Of a stretch of 64,000 nucleotides of DNA, positions 60,862-64,000 are shown piece by piece. The translations under genes and the position numbers were made by a program. This DNA comes from JAYQKL01 sp049889535. Lineage in GTDB: Bacteria > Pseudomonadota > Alphaproteobacteria > RS24. The stretch is taken from the NCBI GenBank assembly GCA_049889535.1, contig JBMHDF010000002.1, positions 38,767-102,766 on the forward strand. Reading direction: 5' to 3'. Under the pieces are notes generated by a model. It ran no database searches. It saw only the letters and a program-made list of their open reading frames with translations, and was not told where the DNA came from. The first letter of the stretch is position 1. Every line of letters begins with the position of its first letter.

Positions 60862-63693
60862 ATGGATGAAAAAATGAAAAAAATAACCTTAGCGGGTTTA
60901 CAAAAAAAATTGCTGGCCTATTTGCCGCTGAGCGCCCATGACCCACATGTAAACCCGATTAAACTTTTGGCTTATAGCCTGTCTGAGGAGCTAGAAAGCG
61001 CCCGCCTTTCTATGAATGATTTGGAAGCCTTGTTATGTGATTTAAACCGGCAGGCCGCCTGTGACCGTGGGAGTGATCTGGCCCAGCGCGCGGGCATAGG
61101 CCAGCGGCGCACATTCGTCACGCATTATAAAAAACTGCTAGACCAGAAAGCACAGCAAGGCTTTGCCGCCTTTAAGGCATGGGTGGAAGAGCCCGCCATT
61201 GGCCTAGTGGTAACCGCTCATCCAACATTCGCCCTCAGCCCAAAAATGCGCGATATTATTTCTGCTGCTGCAACGGGCGTCACTTCACCCAAAAAACTAA
61301 AGTCTGATGATATTTTAAAAACAAGCCCGCCCAACCTTCATGAGGAACATGGCGAGGCATTAGCGGCAATCAAACAAATGCAAAGCAGCATCGATATGCT
61401 GAACGGCCTCATTCTTGAGCGCGCACAAATATATTTCCCCGAACAATGGCAGTCCATTTGCCCCAATCAGGTAACCGTCGCCAGCTGGGTTGGCTATGAT
61501 TTAGATGGGCGGAATGATATTGGCTGGGCGGATACGATTAGGCTGAAATTGTCTGAAAAAACAGAAATATTGCAAATTTATCTGGCTCAGACGCACGCCA
61601 TTACAAAAAATTACAAGTCAGATTTACCCCCCGCTTTTGAAAAATTTACAGTCTCATTGCAGGCCGCTTTGGCTATTTCAAAACAAGAGCAAGCCCTGTT
61701 TGAGGGTGACCTTGACGATAAGGCGGTTCTTGTTGAAGCCGCAAATTTTTTAACCCGACCCAATCCAAAGCGTTGGTTGGACAATAAACGCGCTATAGCC
61801 TTGCTTGAGCGCGCCTTATCGGAAACGCAAGACCCAAAACTGGCTGAAAAAATAGTCATTTTAAAATCACGTCTGGCGCGATGCGGTCTTGGCACAGCGA
61901 CTTTGCATTTGCGCGCCAATGCAATGCAGGTGATTTCAGCAATTGGGGAAGTTCTGCCAGTCACAATGGAAGAGAGGCTGGACTCTCGTACATTGTTGGA
62001 AAAAGTGAATGAATATGCGGCGACCGTAACATCGGTTGAAACTAACTTTGCGACACTTGAAGCTGAAACAGGCACAGTGCGCATGCAGTTTATTCTTGCG
62101 CGCCAGATTTTGCAGCATATTGATAGAGAAATGCCCATCCGTTATTTAATTGCGGAAACAGACCAGCCGAGCATTATTATCAGCGCATTGGGGCTGGCCA
62201 AATATTATGGGGTTGACCATCGGGTTGATATTTCGCCCCTATTTGAAACGGCCAATGCGCTTCGAAATGGTGGGCGTGTTGTGGCGCGTTTGCTGGAGCA
62301 GCCCTCTTATCTGGCCTATATTAAAAAAAGAAAAACCTTGTGCTTGCAAACTGGTTTTTCTGATGCGGGCCGGTTTATCGGACAAATACCCGCGACTTTA
62401 TCTATTGAGCGTTTGCAGTCTCATGTGGCGCGGGCCTTGGCGCGTAGCAAGCTTAAAAATATCCGTACGATTATTTTTAACACACATGGCGAGTCGATTG
62501 GTCGAGGTGGTCATCCCGGTACGCTCAAACAGCGCATGAATTATATTATGAGTCCTTGGGTTTTTCATAAATTCAACACGCTCGGGCTAAAGTTGACCCA
62601 TGAATTTAGTTTTCAAGGGGGCGATGGCTATTTATGGTTTGCAAATAAAAAATTGGCACAGTCCAGCCTTATACAACTGATTTGTGCGCGCTTTGAAGAT
62701 GTAACCCAAGCCGCTGAAGATGGATTTTACGCGGATGCAGATTTTATTTGGGATTTTTATAATGAAATCATAACCCAGCAGGATAGTTTGTATCGGGATG
62801 CGGATTATCGCTATTTATTGAGCGGTTTTGCGCGTAATTTTTTGATACCGTCAGGCTCTCGGCCTGAAATAAGACAGGCCAGTGGGCCGTTGGCGCAGTC
62901 GACTTTTACGCCGCGCATGATACGCGCCATTCCGCATAATGCGCTCTTGCAACAGGTTTCGATACCTTTCAATGTTATTTTCGGGCTGGGGCGTGCAATG
63001 CGCATAGACATTGACCGTTTTGCCAGCATTTTTTCTTCATCACCGCGTGCGCAGAATTTGCTGGCGGTTATTTTAGGGTCATGGGACGGCACGCATCTAC
63101 AAGCTTTGACAGCTTATGGAGATTTACAGGATCCGAATTTTTGGATTTCACGGGCGATGAGTCATCCGGGCGAAAATATTTATTGGCGCTATCGGGTGAT
63201 TGCTAATCAACTTTATCAGCGTAATGCCAATGCAAAACTCCGCCAGCTTATTTATCGCATACGCGCAGATGGCGAACTGCAAAGCCGGATTTTAAGTAAG
63301 ATTGACAAACACATATCAATGCGGCTGAACGCACAAACCCCTCGGCGGGCGCAAAACCAAATCATTTTGCACGCGGTGCGCTTGGCCTTGTTGATACATG
63401 CTCAATCTGGGGCGGCGGGTGTGCCCATAAACGCACCACCTGGCGCCACACGCTCTGAAATCGTAGAAAAAGCGTGTAATTATGATCTTGATTTGGTTAT
63501 TGAAATATTGGAAAAAACTTATCCGCTTTCAAAGGATGCAGCAGAATGGCAGCAAGATTTGTCTGATGTGGCGTCCTTGCAACCTAAAACCCATCACATT
63601 AACCGGCAAACGGTCGAGCAATTGGAGCAGTGCAGCCGATTGATAAAATTGGTTAATCAAGGATTGATGCATGCTAATGCCGCCTATGGCTAA
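60862..63693 (+). CDS. Phosphoenolpyruvate carboxylase-like protein, divergent
   Basis: About 943 residues from the ATG at 60862; the frame is open to 60697, and starts at 60817 and 60874 are also possible. It aligns with PEP carboxylase throughout, but core motifs are altered. The catalytic-His motif is kept as VTAHPTFAL (His120), with Phe in place of the usual Glu. The GYSDSxKDxG motif reads TGFSDAGRFIG (about 497-507), with Arg504 for Lys. The first GRGG of FHGRGGxxGRGG reads FNTHGE (539-544), while the second is kept as GRGGHPG. The C-terminal NTG is absent (it ends NAAYG). Genuine carboxylation is therefore doubtful. It is divergent from gap. Confidence 0.8.
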   Translation: MDEKMKKITLAGLQKKLLAYLPLSAHDPHVNPIKLLAYSLSEELESARLSMNDLEALLCDLNRQAACDRGSDLAQRAGIGQRRTFVTHYKKLLDQKAQQGFAAFKAWVEEPAIGLVVTAHPTFALSPKMRDIISAAATGVTSPKKLKSDDILKTSPPNLHEEHGEALAAIKQMQSSIDMLNGLILERAQIYFPEQWQSICPNQVTVASWVGYDLDGRNDIGWADTIRLKLSEKTEILQIYLAQTHAITKNYKSDLPPAFEKFTVSLQAALAISKQEQALFEGDLDDKAVLVEAANFLTRPNPKRWLDNKRAIALLERALSETQDPKLAEKIVILKSRLARCGLGTATLHLRANAMQVISAIGEVLPVTMEERLDSRTLLEKVNEYAATVTSVETNFATLEAETGTVRMQFILARQILQHIDREMPIRYLIAETDQPSIIISALGLAKYYGVDHRVDISPLFETANALRNGGRVVARLLEQPSYLAYIKKRKTLCLQTGFSDAGRFIGQIPATLSIERLQSHVARALARSKLKNIRTIIFNTHGESIGRGGHPGTLKQRMNYIMSPWVFHKFNTLGLKLTHEFSFQGGDGYLWFANKKLAQSSLIQLICARFEDVTQAAEDGFYADADFIWDFYNEIITQQDSLYRDADYRYLLSGFARNFLIPSGSRPEIRQASGPLAQSTFTPRMIRAIPHNALLQQVSIPFNVIFGLGRAMRIDIDRFASIFSSSPRAQNLLAVILGSWDGTHLQALTAYGDLQDPNFWISRAMSHPGENIYWRYRVIANQLYQRNANAKLRQLIYRIRADGELQSRILSKIDKHISMRLNAQTPRRAQNQIILHAVRLALLIHAQSGAAGVPINAPPGATRSEIVEKACNYDLDLVIEILEKTYPLSKDAAEWQQDLSDVASLQPKTHHINRQTVEQLEQCSRLIKLVNQGLMHANAAYG

Positions 63694-63750
63694 GGCAGCT
63701 GAAGGTTTTGAATTTAGATTTTAACTATCGCTTATCCAAAAGCATAATCT

Positions 63751-64000
63751 TTAAAAGCGGTCTGGTCTTGCGGCGGCATCAGCACCGCAATCTGCCCATA
63801 ACACACTGCCGTGTAAACATTGCATTTTGGAGCCAAGCATCAGCTCTATATATTCAGCTATTTCTTCAGGAGCGATGACGCGCCCAAGTGGGACATTAAT
63901 ATTGTCTACATTTTTTCCCAGAAGCGGGTGGTCTAGAACCCCTTGATATAAAGGCGTATTGGTTTGACCTGGGACAACCACGTTCAACCGCACGGCGGCT
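63751..64000 (-). CDS. Short-chain dehydrogenase/reductase, C-terminal part (runs off the window)
   Basis: The last 80 or more residues of an SDR, transcribed from beyond the window end. VRLNVVVPGQTNTPL matches the usual post-active-site VNxxxPGxxxTP stretch, and LLGSKMQCLHGSVLWADCGAD is the typical C-terminal end. The catalytic Tyr and cofactor site are outside the window. It converges with the PEPC-like gene, 57 bases away. Confidence 0.75.
   Translation of the reverse strand, partial: AAVRLNVVVPGQTNTPLYQGVLDHPLLGKNVDNINVPLGRVIAPEEIAEYIELMLGSKMQCLHGSVLWADCGADAAARPDRF

Noticed and set aside
1..64000. CRISPR arrays, rRNA, tRNA, insertion sequences and prophage genes
   Set aside because: No regularly spaced repeats, rRNA or cloverleaf sequence, transposase or phage structural proteins were recognised.

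Overview
The window looks like a chromosomal segment from a free-living, probably marine, alphaproteobacterium of moderate GC. The evidence is the stand-alone F1 ATP synthase operon atpHAGDC with no F0 genes beside it, the minus-strand run rplU-rpmA / obgE-proB-proA-nadD-rsfS-rlmH-envC-ctpA-rppH, and three TonB-dependent receptors among many oxygenases and short-chain dehydrogenases. No rRNA, tRNA, CRISPR array, transposase or phage structural gene was seen. The species cannot be named from the sequence alone.

Layout. (1) 1-2616: the end of the 2-oxoglutarate dehydrogenase genes (odhB truncated by the window edge, then lpdA) and a terminator. (2) 2674-5772: an AT-richer two-gene accessory cassette, a PAPS-reductase-like ATP pyrophosphatase followed by a DUF262/HNH (GmrSD/SspE-like) protein whose reading frame is broken once. 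It recalls phosphorothioate-type DNA modification and restriction, but the usual partners are missing. (3) 5744-26167: housekeeping genes, namely xerC, a small transaldolase, priA, atpHAGDC, purU, a 2-oxoglutarate/iron oxygenase, rppH, ctpA, an EnvC-like factor, rlmH, rsfS, nadD, proA, proB, obgE, rpmA and rplU. (4) 26507-29922: a large TonB receptor, an endolysin-like M15 peptidase and diacylglycerol kinase. (5) 30023-46979: a catabolic-looking accessory region with several SDR enzymes, three SnoaL/NTF2-like proteins, an aldehyde dehydrogenase, an SRPBCC protein, a fatty acid hydroxylase/sterol desaturase, a metallo-beta-lactamase-fold hydrolase, a split YeeE/YedE sulfur transporter, a nitronate monooxygenase-like enzyme, two DUF3604 proteins and a flavin dehydrogenase. 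(6) 46987-49425: a zinc-receptor-like TonB protein with a small membrane protein. (7) 49545-59622: methylmalonyl-CoA epimerase, a thiolase-like/crotonase fusion, a Baeyer-Villiger-type monooxygenase, an SDR, a Rieske oxygenase, a cytochrome P450 and a siderophore-type TonB receptor behind two Fur-box-like sites. (8) 59655-64000: gap and a divergent PEP-carboxylase-like gene transcribed away from each other across a perfect 20-bp palindrome, then the end of another SDR gene.

How it fits together (inference). Regions 5 and 7 carry the activities needed to oxygenate, dehydrogenate, cleave and beta-oxidise a hydrophobic, possibly cyclic (terpenoid- or steroid-like) compound, with methylmalonyl-CoA epimerase handling a propionyl-CoA product and TonB receptors bringing in substrate or metals. 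The substrate cannot be deduced. The items most worth a second look are the PAPS-reductase/DUF262 cassette, the PEP-carboxylase homologue that has lost core catalytic motifs, and the gap/PEPC-like palindrome.
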